Shown here in pieces: positions 1 to 13,462 of a DNA stretch of 64,000 nucleotides. A program made the translations under genes and the position numbers. The stretch is from Plectrocnemia conspersa (lineage: Eukaryota; Arthropoda; Insecta; Trichoptera; Polycentropodidae). The notes beneath the pieces were generated by a model. It searched no databases, was not told the origin of the DNA, and saw only the letters and a program-made list of their open reading frames with translations. The number at the start of each line of letters is the position of its first letter. Position 1 is the first letter of the stretch. The stretch spans positions 151,282 to 215,281 of the forward strand of contig VTFK01000447.1 in the NCBI GenBank assembly GCA_009617715.1. Reading direction: 5' to 3'.

Positions 1-1456
1 AGCTTTTATTTAAATAAAAATATCTGATAAAAAATTTGCATGTATGTATCATATGTACAACATAATTTTGCATTATTTTAAGTATACATGATTACATATA
101 CATTATCTATGTAATAATGTATACCAAAAATAATGCAAATTCATTTTTAATGAGACACGTCTCTACTTATTACAAAATTAAAAATAAAAGGTTTTCTAGA
201 TATGTCATAAAATAATAAATACCAGATGATAATTTTAGGTGTAATGCTAGTTCCAGTATGAAATATTTAACAAATAAAAATAAAAATGGCTTTGCTTTTA
301 TTAATAGTGCTATGTAAAAACATTACCGAAGCAAAATTTTCTCTTAGCTTAATTAAGTTATAATATACTTCATAAAAAAAAACAATTCTCAATTAGTGCG
401 GATAATATTTACCTGATAACATGTTTTCGTATCATGTTTGAAAAACATATACTGATAAAAAATTTATGCTGATGATCTCAATCAATATAAAATTTTTATA
501 TAATTGCTAAAAATTTCAGCGAGAGCTAATCATAAACTCAACAGGTCAAAAAATATAATTTGCTAACATAGATTAAAAAAATATATTCATTATGCATTAA
601 CATGTTTCTCTAACGAACTCTAAAACTAAAGTTTTACTTAGGTTTAAACCCATACATCTATAATGAAGTATATCTTATTACTAAAATGACACTAATTAAA
701 TAACGTGGTGATATATCAATTTTGAGATAAAAAAAAGGTATAAATTACTGACCATTTTCCTGAAAGACATGGGTTCGAATGCCAATGAACTGTTTTTAAA
801 TCCTTATTGTATTTAGGAAATCAGAATTAGTAAGTATTATATAGTTATAATTCTGATCGATCATCATAAAGTTTACCTAGATTTTCCTAATCTTAAAAAA
901 AAATAAGTTTGCTCGTACATATTATATATTAAAAATATATTTTATTGTGCTACATTGGGCAGCTCATAAAGAATGTATAATATGTATAAAAACAGAAATT
1001 GCTGTTGAAGTGTTTCGTCTAATCAAAAAGCATAGATGGAAAAATCGTTAGTGGAGATATTCAACACATTCCTTTGTATTTTACGCCGACAATCGTATTG
1101 TTCAGGTAGATTTGTTTTATTTGCAAGTGCTTAGTCTGTTAATTAACATCTGAGAAAACACGCAATCGATTGTATTGTTCTTATAATATCCAAAGAGTTC
1201 AATTCTATAAGCGCTTAGCAAGTTTTTTTATTGTGTCGCAAGTATTAATTTTATTTTAATAAAAGGAATTTTCAACAGAATTTATTTTAAATAATGTCAA
1301 TTTCTCATATTTCTTAATGTTTTCGCTGAAGAAAATATAAATTTGATTTCCAAATTATGTGAGAGAATGCAATGCACAAACATTTTTCATAGTCAAAAAT
1401 TTCGGCAATTATTACAGAAAAATTATTAATTTTTTTTTTGGAATTCAGTTTAATAT
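1..1456. other. AT-rich noncoding DNA
   Basis: No long frame and no recognisable protein similarity on either strand. The only structured spot is a box-B-like motif GGTTCGAATGCC at 772-783, which could be the worn end of a tRNA-derived SINE. No matching box A was found at the right distance, so no SINE is called. Confidence 0.6.
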
Positions 1457-1533
1457 ATTTACGTACTCTATATATTTAAATCTAAAAAAAATTAAAATTT
1501 TATTTTAGATTTAAATATATAGAGTACGTAAAT
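1457..1533. repeat. Perfect inverted repeat, 31-bp arms, 15-nt loop
   Basis: The left arm (1457-1487) and right arm (1503-1533) are exact reverse complements, centred on TACGTACTC / GAGTACGTA. The 15-base spacer is A/T only. A transcript of either strand would fold into a long uninterrupted hairpin. The lack of mismatches in old AT-rich DNA points to a recent origin or to maintenance. It could be a small foldback element, a MITE core or a hairpin RNA source; no target-site duplication was found. Confidence 0.9.
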
Positions 1534-2684
1534 TTTAGTTACAAATTTTTGGAGGATAATTTATCGTTTCATTACACTAAACGCCAATATATCATACACG
1601 ATATTAAGAGATGCCACACGACTCGGACGCTTTCCATTTTTCATTACAAACACTAAAAAATGTTGTGCTTATTATTATAAATTTATATGCAATTTAAATT
1701 TGCACAATAATTGCCAATATACAAAAATAACCGTTATATTGTGACACAATTTACATATGAAAAATATCATTTATTTCAGGTACCACCCAAATCACTTGTG
1801 ATTAGTCAAGGGAAAGGAGTTTTCACTTGTAACCTATTGCTTCGTTTCTGACTAGTAGTTACTCTAAAGTTCATGTACTTAACTTGCTACATGTGAAGAC
1901 TTTGCCAAGTGGACACAGAAAAAATCAAAAGGCAATTTTTCACGGAATATCTACTGCTTGTTAAATAAATTTTTATTTTGTTTTAAATATTTTAAACTAG
2001 CTTATGAGATAACAAATTTAAAATATACAAATACACGATTTTTTATTATTAGACTGTTGAATTAAAAATTAATGAGCCAAAAATATTTTATTTACTTATT
2101 TATATGTATTTTTCCGCACGGCGCAAATTTAATAGATATTTTACTTTTGATTAGCTGTTTTTTAAAATATATGTTTATTTCAAGATAGTAGATCATATTT
2201 TTTTATATGAATATTAATTAAAAAGTCGTAAAATCAATGATATTTTTTAAATTTTAATTACTAATATTTCATTTTTTTTACTATAAACCTAATTTACATA
2301 ATATTAATAAAAAAAATATTTAAGAGAAACAAACTTATGACATATATAGCTGGCTGTAGAATTTTTCAAAATATGTATTTAAGTAATCTTAAAAATATTA
2401 CACAAATATTTGTGATAGGAAGAATTATGTTGAGTCTACTTATATTTTTATTTAAAATAAAAAAAGGTATAACGCATTTATATTCGAAAATAACTTTTCT
2501 TTTTACGCTACTTATGTAAAAATATAGTTAATATTATAAGACATATGCTGTGAAGCTAATTAGAGCTATTTGAAATTCATAATTATTTATTTAATTTGTC
2601 ACTGAGTGCTATTTTTGCTTACTGGAATCTCTCATGTATCAAGCTTTTACAATTTATAAAATAATTTAATAGAGCAATAAATCA
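1534..2684. other. AT-rich noncoding DNA
   Basis: Nothing recognisable. The short open frame at 2337-2519 lies in very AT-rich sequence, and its translation has the Ile/Leu/Phe/Lys-heavy look of chance frames. Confidence 0.6.
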
Positions 2685-3235
2685 CGAGGTGGCAACCCGG
2701 AATAAAGACGCGCAACTTTATCGGGAGAGCGCCTCTCGTTAGAGAGGAGAGATTTCGCGACGGGATTTATTTATTTAAATGTTCCTAAAATTTGCGTGTT
2801 TTGAATATTCAAACGGGAATTTGCGCCGCCGCCCCGCGATACTTTCCGAATAGGCCATTACAAATTCAAAGGCGGGTGGTTCGACGCGACAAGCCTCGAA
2901 TTTCTTCTTCTTCTTGCGATCCGAGGGGTGCGGCAGATGGTGAAAGTTTGGCGATTGCATGAGATTCCGGCGCGAAAGACAATAAACGACTTCCGTTATT
3001 GCACATCCTGTGCGCCGTGTCGGAAAAGCCGGAAAATGGATTGCCCCTTGAGCAGCTTATCAAAAAGCATCCGCGGCTTTCTTTCATAAAAGGCTTTCAT
3101 ACCCTCGCGTGTACCATGTATTTCAGTCCCGACAACACTACACGTCTTTTCAGCCGGATATTGCTCAATCGGGAGAATTAACCCTCTGTCAGAGGCAATA
3201 GGCTCTATTAGATTCATGCCACGTTTCTTTTAGTT
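2685..3235. other. GC-richer noncoding island (candidate conserved element)
   Basis: Base composition rises sharply against the flanks, with CG-containing words such as GCGCCGCCGCCCCGCG near 2820. The frames present overlap one another on both strands, none has a typical protein look, and none is long. A small perfect stem CCTCTC-GTTA-GAGAGG sits near 2731-2746. The block could be a cis-regulatory element, an unannotated 5' exon or promoter, or old inserted DNA. The regulatory reading is inference. Confidence 0.4.
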
Positions 3236-6112
3236 GTAAAACAATAGTCTTACCGATAAACATACAAATAAATATGTTTTATATTTTTTTTAATTTCATG
3301 TATGCATTTCTAGCAGCCATATATTTAAAAATGAAAAATACTTATTGCCTGATTGATTTCCTTTATAAAAATACTTCATACATAATACGCCACATATTAG
3401 GTGGACTCAAAAGGTTCATCGGTTAATTATGAGAACATTGTGAATAATACAAACAACTTGGCCACAATAATATTTGAAATATTCAGGTCGGGCCATGTCA
3501 CAAGGACTGTACGACCCATAACAAAATCATAACCGACCTCCTACATTCATGAATAGTTAATGAACTAATTTATTACCGAACCATGTGTGTTGGAAGGATA
3601 AAGACGAAAGAAAATCAAGGATCGTTGTTTTTTTCATGCGGCCCTTTCCATCTGGAGACCTTTGTTCTTGCTTCCCTCAATTTACTCAATAAACATCAAT
3701 TTATATAGCTCCATATAGGAAACGAAAAAATGCATTATTTATAAAGTGGTTTATAAACATATAAAGAAAATGTAAAAGTAGTATGTATGCGAATATGTTG
3801 ATTGTAAATGAATGCCATCCCTTATATTTATATTAAAGCGTGAAACTAATGATTGAATATTAAATAAACAATTTAATCATTCCAAATGTTTAATCGTTCA
3901 TTGTTACGAAATATATATTTCATAATTGCCGTATTTTGTTAATATAATATTTAGCCATTATAATTAAACGCGCGTTGTAAATCATGTTTAAATATTTTAC
4001 CTCGTGCAACTTCAAATTAATAGTAGCTAATGACTCGTTTGCCTGTGCTTAACTAATTTATTTTGAGCAAGCTAAATAATAGCGTATCAGAAACCACAAA
4101 AGTGATATTTCATTAAAGGTATCACATATCACACGTACACCCATATAAAAGATGTATTTTTTAAATAATTAATTGTACTATTAGTTTAATTTATATTAAA
4201 ATTATAGCTGTTAATTGGTTGCAATTAGATAAAAATAGACATTCAGATAGCTTGCGATTTTAAGACTATATAAAAACTGAACCTCCTGAAATAATTCGAG
4301 AAAACCGAATACGAATACTAATTTATAATTTAAGATGTAACTGTAATAAATTATTATGGTAATGAATCTGTTAAATAAATAAAGAATAATTAATAAATTT
4401 GTTATAAAAATAATTTATATTTTTGCTGCAATGAACGAATAATATTTTTTTAAGCAAATATTAAAGCAATGTGTGTGTCGTCTATTTTTGTACGTAAAAT
4501 TATTTATTTTCGAATGGCTCGAACACTAGCAAAGATTACTTTAGATATTATAAAGTAATGAAAAGAGCTTAAATAAAATAGAATAATAAAAAATGCTTAA
4601 GGAAAGTTTAACATTTTTACTTTTTTAATTATTATTATAAAGCATTAGGACTTATTTAAGTCATCGTGTTTTATATTATTTGTGTGTATTATACATATAT
4701 TTAACATTATAAAGTAGAAAATAATTTTTTTAAGAACACTTTGTTTTAAATAGCACCTACTTCATAAATTTAATAAAAAATAGGCATTATTTAGGCTATA
4801 AGTAGCTTTTTACTTTTGAAAATTTTTTCTTGCTGCGAAATTTAGTGCTTCGCTGTTAAAGTATGGCTAAAATGCACTATTTTTTATGATAGTATGATGA
4901 AAAATAATGTTCAATGTAAGTACTAACATTAAGATATTTGTGAGTAGTTCAAAAGCTTAGTGTATTATGGCCTAATTTTAGATACTTAATGTGCTCTAAT
5001 AAACTATTTATTTATTATTATTCATTTTTAAAACTGTACAAAATAATATTGTTTTTAAATATTTCTTTAAAAAAAACGGGAGTAAGATCTAAAATAATGT
5101 ATCATATTTATTGCTTATAAATCAAAGGTAAAAATATTTTAGTGAATAAAAAATAGAAATATATAGAAATATTTACAAAAAAAATATTACGACTTTTGTA
5201 TGAAAAAATATTTAATATAAAAAGATTTATTTTGACAAAAAAACGAATTTACTGGTGCTTTTTAAATGAGCTCGAATCTTAAAATACAGTGAGATATTCA
5301 ATATTGCTTCATTTTATAAATATTAAACTTTTTTTTAATTAAAAATTTTGTAGTAAAGCAGTGAATTACCAGTAGTAAAAATAATAGGTGTAAAAAAAAT
5401 AATTATTTAATTACTAGATGGCACTTAATAATTTTAAAGTTAAAAATATATTTATGGTTTAAGAAATCCTAAAAAAAAATTAACCGTTAAAAAGTTAAAT
5501 GAGGTTTTCTACAGATTTATATGTGATAATATATTTTTTATAGAAACTCAAAAGTTTAATTAATAATGGGAACAATAAATTAGCAAGCCAAGTTTTATGT
5601 ACAGATGGCAGCTACATAATTAATAAAAATAATTATATTTTTTTATAAATATTTATTATTATTGCTACAAATTAATAAACAAAGCGATGTGATTTATTAC
5701 TAAAATTCGCTAATTGAAAATAGGGTTATACAATAAATGTATAACCATTGTAATATAAATAAGAGAAAATGGTTTTGTAAAATTTGTTATAACAAAGAAT
5801 GAATGAAAGATCTTTATTTCTTTAATAATTGCTCACTTGCCTAATTTAATAATAAAATGAAAAATTAAAATTATATCTAATGTAAAACCATGCATAACAA
5901 TATTATTTTCTTACAAATTTATTTAAAATATTTTTTGTGTATATAATTATTTTTAAAAATAAGAAATCTTGCATCAAAAAAATTATTTTCCACAATTTAA
6001 TTGTATGAATGAAAAATTATTGTTCAATAAAAAAACAAGTGTTTATAAAGCCAAAGTTTGTTGTTATTGTTATTTATTAATTCCTTGTTGCAACAATTTT
6101 GATGTTTTACAG
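3236..6112. other. AT-rich noncoding DNA
   Basis: Long A/T runs with no recognisable gene, RNA or mobile element. A moderately GC-richer patch lies at about 3400-3660 without any coding signal. Confidence 0.6.
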
Positions 6113-6190
6113 ATCTGGCTTTCAGACGACAAGTTGGACCAGTGGTGGCGAAGAGAGAAGCAGTGGCGTCTGCAATCCAGTTGCTCTAAA
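6113..6190 (+). other. Weak candidate exon
   Basis: A GC-richer 78-base stretch follows a plausible acceptor (TTTTACAG ending at 6112) and precedes a possible donor (GTTAAGT at 6191). The frame through it is open (26 codons, with LDQWWRREKQW), but no family is recognised. It could be an exon joined to the candidate at 7082-7269, a noncoding RNA exon, or chance. Transcript data are needed to decide. Confidence 0.15.
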
Positions 6191-7081
6191 GTTAAGTCGG
6201 TCTTGTTTTTGTTGCAGTCCAAGTTAAATGGCTCTTATAAATACACTTAAAAGTGAATTAAAAATTGGTAATGCTTGTAAAGACAGTCTCTAAGAAGTGT
6301 TTGAGCAAAAGTATCCAGAATAAACATCTGAGGGTTAATGACTCTTGGTTGCCTGCATTCCCGTTTTAATATCCATAGCCTGAGAGATTTTGTTGTGGCC
6401 ATTTTTTTGTATTATGATCAATAAAAGTAAGTTTTTTATTTAAACAAATAGCTATCGTCCGTTAAAGCATTTTACAATTCCTAATGCATACGTAACCTTT
6501 ACCCAAAATATATATTTTAATCCTTTCTGATTTATGATGGGTACCTTGTGACTTAAGCTGTTAATGGTTTTCCATTTAAAGAAAAACACTTTGTTTTTAG
6601 AAGGTTAAAATAATTAATCATATGCTGAACTGGCTTTATTTATATTTTATTAGCGTAAGTTAATCCCTCAGCATGTGAAGAAGAGTGGTTTATTTGATAA
6701 ACCCTACAGCAGTATATAAGATTAACTTTTTAACGTCGGATAAAGTACGTCAGTAATATTGTCAAAATTTGATAAGGTATATTTACATATATTATTATTA
6801 ATCTAATTATTTAATTAAATTTAAAAATGTATCTTGCAATGAATAATATTTATTATATTTATTTTCTGGTAATTTTGGTTTTTGAAATCGTGATGTCTGG
6901 GCTTAAATACACTACTACTGCTCTAGATCATATTGATTTTTAACTAGCATCTTCATGTAGTTAAAGTCTTCGCTTTTTTAAATGAGTTATTCATGCTTAC
7001 GCTTTTTGTATAGTTTGTGATATATTAATTATATTGTAAATACTTGTCCTTGCGTCCAAATTATTTTTCTTGCCTTTACAG
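6191..7081. other. AT-rich noncoding DNA
   Basis: Nothing recognised. It would be an intron if the two neighbouring candidate exons are real. Its last bases, TTTTTCTTGCCTTTACAG, form a good polypyrimidine tract and acceptor. Confidence 0.4.
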
Positions 7082-7269
7082 TCAAATAGACGCCAAAAAA
7101 ATCTAATAACAGTTTATTTTATAAACAGAGACATATACATTTCTACATATATAGAGAAATGTAAATGCCGCTATCAGGCGGTGGAGTTGAAACGGCAGAT
7201 CTTGGAAGTTGGAGAGTCGTTATTGGCGTGTCGATTTTTATTATTGTCAACTGTGATTTCGTGGAGCAG
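7082..7269 (+). CDS. Candidate coding exon, possible start exon with hydrophobic segment
   Basis: The block is bounded by a strong-looking acceptor (pyrimidine tract plus CAG ending at 7081) and a consensus donor, CAG/GTGAGT, at 7269/7270. An ATG at 7165 directly follows an in-frame stop and opens exactly 35 codons to the donor, in phase 0. The frame starts MPLSGGG and carries a hydrophobic stretch, VVIGVSIFIIVNC, that could be a signal anchor or membrane segment. A second frame is also open across the whole exon, so the reading is not certain. No family is recognised and no partner exon could be found with confidence. If real, the rest of the gene lies downstream across large introns. It may also be a 5' UTR exon or chance. 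Confidence 0.28.
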
Positions 7270-8034
7270 GTGAGTCATGTATTGATGTGTTCTTGAAATG
7301 CTCTTTGGACGATCCGTTGATGTCTCTCGTGTCGATACAGTCTCCTGGTTCGTTTCTGCTTCGAATGTGAACAAGTCACATATTTTATATTGTTGGTTTG
7401 AGACTGCTCTGGAAAATCGCAGATGAGAATGTATGTGAGCTAATTGCATTGCTTATTGGACACACCCACAAAATCTGTTCACGCCTTAAAATATAAGTAG
7501 TCCAGATGGTTACTCTGGCGATCGGTAATCAAAAGGCAAAAAAAAATATTATAAAGCGTGTCCTTTCCAAACAAAAAGTTGTTTTTTTCAGTGCTATTTT
7601 TGGCTGATTAACGTTTTGGGACGAATGTGCTATTAGGTTGTCTGTGTAATATTTACTATTATCAACGCAATTGTTTGATCATGAGATTTTCTTTCATTAT
7701 AGAGAATATGCTGTGTGTGCAGGCACAACTCTTGAGACTTTTGATCTCTTTTCTGTACGTTAAAATGGTCCTTAGAGTGACCTCTAAATTAAAACAATTT
7801 ACTCAGGTGATTAAATCCCCTTTACTCTAGCATTTCTATATCTCGACTTAAAAATGTAAGTGTATTATTTGACGCTGATTAGTTTGGTTATTTATGAGGG
7901 TATTTAACCATTTATTAATTCTTTTATTGAACCTTGATAATTTAATATTCTTGGTAGTATATCCTGTTTCGTTGAACTAACCATTTTATTTTTGGTTTAT
8001 TTGATAAACATTTGCTATTATGAGAGAATATCTA
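7270..8034. other. Noncoding DNA of intermediate composition
   Basis: Less AT-rich than most of the window but without a convincing frame. Several acceptor-like CAG sites follow T-rich tracts; none is convincingly paired with a donor. Confidence 0.4.
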
Positions 8035-8395
8035 ATTCACAGAGCAACCCGTGCACGTATTAAACCGCAAATCTTTCAACATTATCGTTTAGCGGTGATA
8101 TTCAGAGCAGTCCCGGTTGTGCCATCGCATAATTAATTCATAAAATGTCGACGTCCCGTCGGCAAGAATAAGACACAGCACCAACCGTGAATGCAACGAA
8201 CGGTGCCCTGCTTGTGTCACTTCCTTTGTCGTCTACGCTAAGGATGCAACGGAACAACAGCCACTTGACAACAATTGCACAGACTCTATGCAAAAAAGAG
8301 CGTTGAGACCTTTTGTGCAAGTAAAATCTACGCCAATGCAAGAAGAAGCAGCGCCGAGATAAACGCGCCTTGTTGATTCCGCTCGCTAATTATTA
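8035..8395. other. GC-richer noncoding island (candidate conserved element)
   Basis: A compact block with CG words around GACGTCCCGTCGGC, flanked by AT-rich DNA. A minus frame at 8138-8341 is short and shows no recognisable domain. The regulatory reading is inference. Confidence 0.35.
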
Positions 8396-11300
8396 AAGAT
8401 TACAAGGCATCTCATTTTTTACTCTTTTGGTATCTTGAAACATTTCTTACTTTATATATTTGTTTCAGAGATGTTACAAATGAGAAAATATTTAATTAGT
8501 ATGAACCTAAAATATTTTATAAAATAAAACGAACCCTTTTAGTATTTTTTTAGGTAAATACAAATAAATAAAATAGGTAGATTCAGAATAATTCAAATAA
8601 ACATAATTGTGGCTTACAGCTCGTAAGGAACACTGTTGTAAACGTACTATTTCGTTTTATTATACGACCAAGAAATAAAAATATAATTAGCATCCACATA
8701 ATAAAAAGTAATCGATTATTTCGAAGCTTAGCTTCGCAACGAATTCCGATGCGTGCTTCGTCCATTATATGCTTTTTATGTGCGCCGTTTGAGAAGTTGT
8801 GTTTTATTTTGCATCATGGCAAAGATTTTGTGTAGAAGACATGCCGTAAAATTACAATTTTACTGGTGGGATATATTTTGAAGCAAGTTTATTCGGCAGG
8901 ATATGCGAATGCGAGACCGTAAACCTCCGATTCTGATTCGATTGTTTATTATGTACGTTACAAGAAAATACAAAACTTATAATGAATCGTAAACAACGCT
9001 TGCGTCGGTTTCTTACCTCTCGCATACATAGTATTGATTTATTATTTTATTTAAAATTATTATTAAATTATAAAAATTAAATTTAAAGCAAAACGTTTGC
9101 TACAAATTAAACTAAATTTTTTAGAAGCATATTTTTTATAGATTTTATTAATAGTTTATTGACATTATTAAATTTGTATTTGATTATTCCAAAATAAATA
9201 TCGTTTTTTTAAATAAAACCAAAAAAACACTTTAATGTGTTAGATGATTAAAATTATTGTAATACTTTAATTATAAAACCATATTTGTTGAACCGTTTTA
9301 AAGCGTGTTGTGAACAATTACTGTATTTTCAAATTTTTGCTATATTCAATCAATAATATTTATAAAATTATATTCGCTCTTTTAGATCCACTTAAATAGC
9401 GTTTTATGATATTTTTTAAATGTTGATATAATAATAAAAATAAATTATTTAATAAAAAATTTATAACGACAACGCAACTGAACATAACGGTCACATAAGC
9501 GAGATTATTTTACCTGCAATATTTTTTTTAAACTCAAGTGAGCAATTAAAAACGACAAATTCCTTTGTATAGTTCTCAGAACTACGGTTAAACTACCTGC
9601 TAAAATATTTCGATCAAACTAGGCACTTGTAAAGAGTTACACACTATTATTATGGCCAAGGCTGTATATGACAATAATGATATAATAAATAATATATTTT
9701 ATTGTAAAATACGTATGTTTAATTTATGATTGTTGATAACTTAAATTACGTATAATTAAAACATGCTTGAAACATAATTAAATAAAGCTAAATAATTATT
9801 ATTGTATTTGTAATAATTATATTGTTAGATTATGATATACAATTAGTTATAAAATAATATAAGTGCTTATGCACATTACCAACAAAAACAAACAAATTAA
9901 CTTTAAGTACAAAACATATTTTTAATTGGCAGTGCAGTAATCACTTCAAAGCAGATTAATACAATGACTTTTGAAGCAAAAAATTTAATATTGTTTTTTT
10001 CATCACTATGACAATTTAAACGATGTCCATTCTATTAAAAAATCCTTTTATTTAGCTCCTTATTTGTACTCCTGATTTTTAGTTTATGTATTAAATCACA
10101 GCGCATTTCATTTGTAAGATATACGATACATTACATTGTATAGCAACCTGAAACTTAAATTTACATAGGCATTGCAAGATTAAATAAACCACCCAATTAA
10201 TCAATATTTATCTGCATTTTAAAAAATACAATGATTATTAAATTTAAGATGTTTTTAAATAAAGCTATTATACTACGTTATAATATATTATATGTAGATG
10301 TAACCATGCAGCTTTGATCGGTTTTTGTTAGTTAAGTAATTTTTATTATTATAATAAAATATTTTTCGCTGCGGATATGTTTCCGGTACAATCTTCTGAA
10401 AAAGATTCAAGGATATCTTTTATAAAAAAACTAAAAAATACGTGTTATTTTGTGCGTAGCAAGTGGAACGTGTGCGTGAATAGTTTTTGCGTCTATTTAA
10501 AGGCAAGCTCCGTAATGTACTACATTTGTATTCCAGCTAAGCGGCTATCGAGAAAATTGGATTAAGCCCATACATGTACCAGTTTCTTGGACAGTTCTGC
10601 ATTGATTGTGAAATTGCCGAGGGAGGGTTGAAAAAATACTATCCAAGACGGAAATTATATCATAAATCTTGGCTGCGCTACAATTTAAGCTTGTTCCGCA
10701 GGCAAAATGCTTTCAGACAAATAACACCAACTACCTTTATGAAACTTAGCGTGTAATTAATTTTAGTACATTTTAAATAATTAATTTATATATTTTTAAT
10801 TAAATTTAAATTTATTATATTATAAAGTAGGAAGGATCAAAAGTATTTTTTTTTTGCTTATTTTGATGGAAGTAATCAAATATATTTTTCCTAATCATAC
10901 GTATTTGTATTCTTTAGTAGCATTTTATAATGTCTGCATTATGTAATGTAGATCCTTAGTATATTTGAACTATGCTGTATTTGTGCTAAATAATAATATG
11001 AATTTTTTTTGTAAATTAATGCAAAGTTTATTCTGAGATTCACAATGAATATCAATAAAAACTGTTTTAAGATTCGTATATGTTTTTATCTTCTGTATAT
11101 TATTATGTATTTTAATAACTCATTAACAATTTTGTTTTTAATATCAATTATGTTCTACCTGCATTGCATACATAATTAGTTCATGTAAAGCGTGTTTTAT
11201 TAAAAGAGGTTATATTACATTTAATATACAATATTGATGTTTATTATTTAATATACACCTTTTTAATATTAAATATACATATTCTTCATCGGAAAATATT

Positions 11301-11990
11301 ATGTCAATATTTGCAGTGAGGAACTTCTTAGACAAAAACATTGTCATATATATAGAGCTGCTATTTTTTAAAAATTACTTAGAGTTATATGAACTTATGC
11401 TATCTTAAAATTTAAGTATTTTCATAAACATTTGCTGAATCTTTGGTATATCAGAAAATTATTAAAAATATACTATGTATCTTTTGGTAGAATATAAAGG
11501 TAACAGAGTTGTTATAAACATTATATCAATTTTCTAAAATAATAGAGTTGTCTTTATTTTATATTTAGTATAACAAATTGAGGCGAGTAATTTTGTCAGT
11601 TTATGAATGAGCATAAGTTTTGTTTTTTTAATTGACATTTGATAAATTTGATTGGTCAAAAAATAATATAAATATAATATTTGCAACCTCATTAATATCT
11701 GTTTCAAACCTTTACTAAATGAACGATATGTATTTGTATAAAGATAAATACTGCAAAAAATACTAATTTTTTAGTTACACGTCTTAAAACATGTAGTGGG
11801 ACTTTTAAAGTATCAGACTGAGTGCGAACGTAAAATCTTTATCTTAAGTTAATTTATATCAAAGCGCAAAAGTTATTTATGATTTTTTTATTAACAATAA
11901 AAATATACAGAGAAGGGAAGTAATAAAAATATTGTTGTATTCAGTGTCTGCAACGTTATAATATAAAAGTCAAGATTAATCTTATACAAT
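8396..11990. other. AT-rich noncoding DNA with one unresolved block
   Basis: Mostly A/T-rich with no recognisable gene. The segment 10377-10756 is somewhat GC-richer and holds two consecutive short plus frames, 62 and 60 codons, in different frames. Their translations have a balanced residue mix and could be remains of a mobile-element protein, but no family motif was recognised. Confidence 0.5.
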
Positions 11991-12018
11991 GCTCGGCTCG
12001 GCAGCAACCGAGCGAGCC
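11991..12018. repeat. GC-rich imperfect hairpin
   Basis: GCTCGGCTCGG and CCGAGCGAGCC are near-complementary arms with one bulged G around a 6-base loop, CAGCAA. The composition contrasts with the A/T-rich surroundings. It may be the end of a small foldback element or a structured regulatory site. Confidence 0.6.
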
Positions 12019-12099
12019 AAGCGAAATAATTCAGTTTTAAGCGAAATACATTAACCATACATGTACAATGAAAATAGTATACATTACATTATTCGGAAG

Positions 12100-12370
12100 T
12101 CGTTTTAATTAGATCAGTAGCATAATTTTCACGATCCAAACTGATGGAATTGCGATAGTGATTTACGATAACTACCCTTTAGGTAATAACTATCCGCCGC
12201 CTTATGTGTGTTGTCTAATACCTATTCAAGCGAACGGGTCAATTAGACCCCAACCTCAAGTGGTTCACGTGGATTAGTCGGATCCAGGTGTGTTGTGTAG
12301 CGATCCATCACTTCCGGGGTCGCTACGTAGCCCGGATGCATCGCTCGTGGATAAAGTGGTGATTTATTTT
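12100..12370. other. GC-richer noncoding island
   Basis: The densest part (12190-12370) includes CTTCCGGGGTCGCTACGTAGCCCGG-type CG-rich words and has no long frame on either strand. It could be a regulatory element or a fragment of inserted DNA. Confidence 0.35.
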
Positions 12371-13420
12371 GTTATATAGGGATTGACCAAACAATAAAGC
12401 TAGTCTGTAGTCATAAACAGTAGCCTATCTCAATTATTTATGCGAGAGCTCGTTGAGCCTGTCCGCAAACACTAAAAAATCAACTTCAAGTATAGAGTAG
12501 CGTTAAAAACTAAAATTGTAATATATAATAATGTACAAATTAGTTTTTCGGAATTTTTGTATTACTTAACAACTATTTTTTTGTTGCAAACAAAGCTCAT
12601 ATACAATATCTAAGGCAAAAATGGTAGATGGGTTTTTAGAATTATGTTTAGCATTGTAAAAAGAGTGAAAAGTTCTCTTGGTGGTTTTTGTGTTCTATTG
12701 TTTTATTCACAAAGGTGGGTTGGTCGTGATTGATTTGGATAGACTTAAATCAAGAGATTTGGTCACAGTTATCACTGGAAGACAGAAGGTTAGTAATACA
12801 GGAACGGGCGATCCGAAACCCTTCCTGTCGGTCCAGCAAAATTTTTCGATATTTAGTGTTTGTAAAATATTATTCTTATATATTTCATGTCACTAGATTA
12901 TCGCCCCTGTATAAAATGTCTTATATATTATATATACAAATTTGGGGGATGTTGGAAGCTTTAGTAAAACTGCTTTAATTTTACGGCTAACATTGCTGCA
13001 ATTAATAAAACTGCATTCTTTATGGACAATTTTAATGCGTCTGAGATTTTTTTATTATGAAAACACGTATCTTCTTAACGACAAACGAATTTTCACGACG
13101 CCTTTATTCTCACTCTTTTGGCCATTATCTCGTTCCTTGTTCTTTATAATTCTATCATGGTAATTAAGTCTTTGGTAAAGCTCTGCGCGTAATTTCTTTG
13201 TCATTCAAGTATTCGACACTATTCGACTTTAACGTAAACAGGATCCCTCAGTATGTAATATTGAATTATCTTATCTATGTAAAAAGAACTTTCAAAACAC
13301 ATTTATATTTGTTTCATGATTTTTTTTGTTGCCCCCTGTTTATACTAAAAACAATATGATGCAATAATGGCCTAAGGCAAAACCGACTTTTGCGACTCTC
13401 ATTGTCAATTATACATATAT
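12371..13420. other. Noncoding DNA with short overlapping frames
   Basis: Three overlapping plus frames lie at 12678-13163. The one starting at 12730 contains LNQEIWSQLSLEDRRLVI, which faintly resembles the linker of LTR-element Gag/Pol proteins. The resemblance is too weak for a call. The rest is A/T-rich. Confidence 0.35.
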
Positions 13421-13462
13421 TGTTGGAATAACGTAATCCATAAGGCTTTGACTGCTAACTTA
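13421..13462 (+). repeat. tRNA-derived SINE head fragment
   Basis: TAACGTAATCCATAAGG at 13429 matches the box A and D-arm region of the SINE copy at 17030-17110 (GTGTGGAATAACGTAGTCCG). The similarity stops before box B, so only a 5' fragment remains. Confidence 0.5.

Noticed and set aside
766..790. Box-B-like GGTTCGAATGCC
   Set aside because: No box A at tRNA spacing and no cloverleaf; at most a worn SINE tail.
10377..10756. Two adjacent plus frames of balanced composition
   Set aside because: No family motif recognised and no splice sites linking them; kept only as an unresolved block.
12678..13163. Overlapping frames with LNQEIWSQLSLEDRR
   Set aside because: The faint likeness to LTR-element polyproteins is one short stretch without any catalytic or zinc-knuckle motif.
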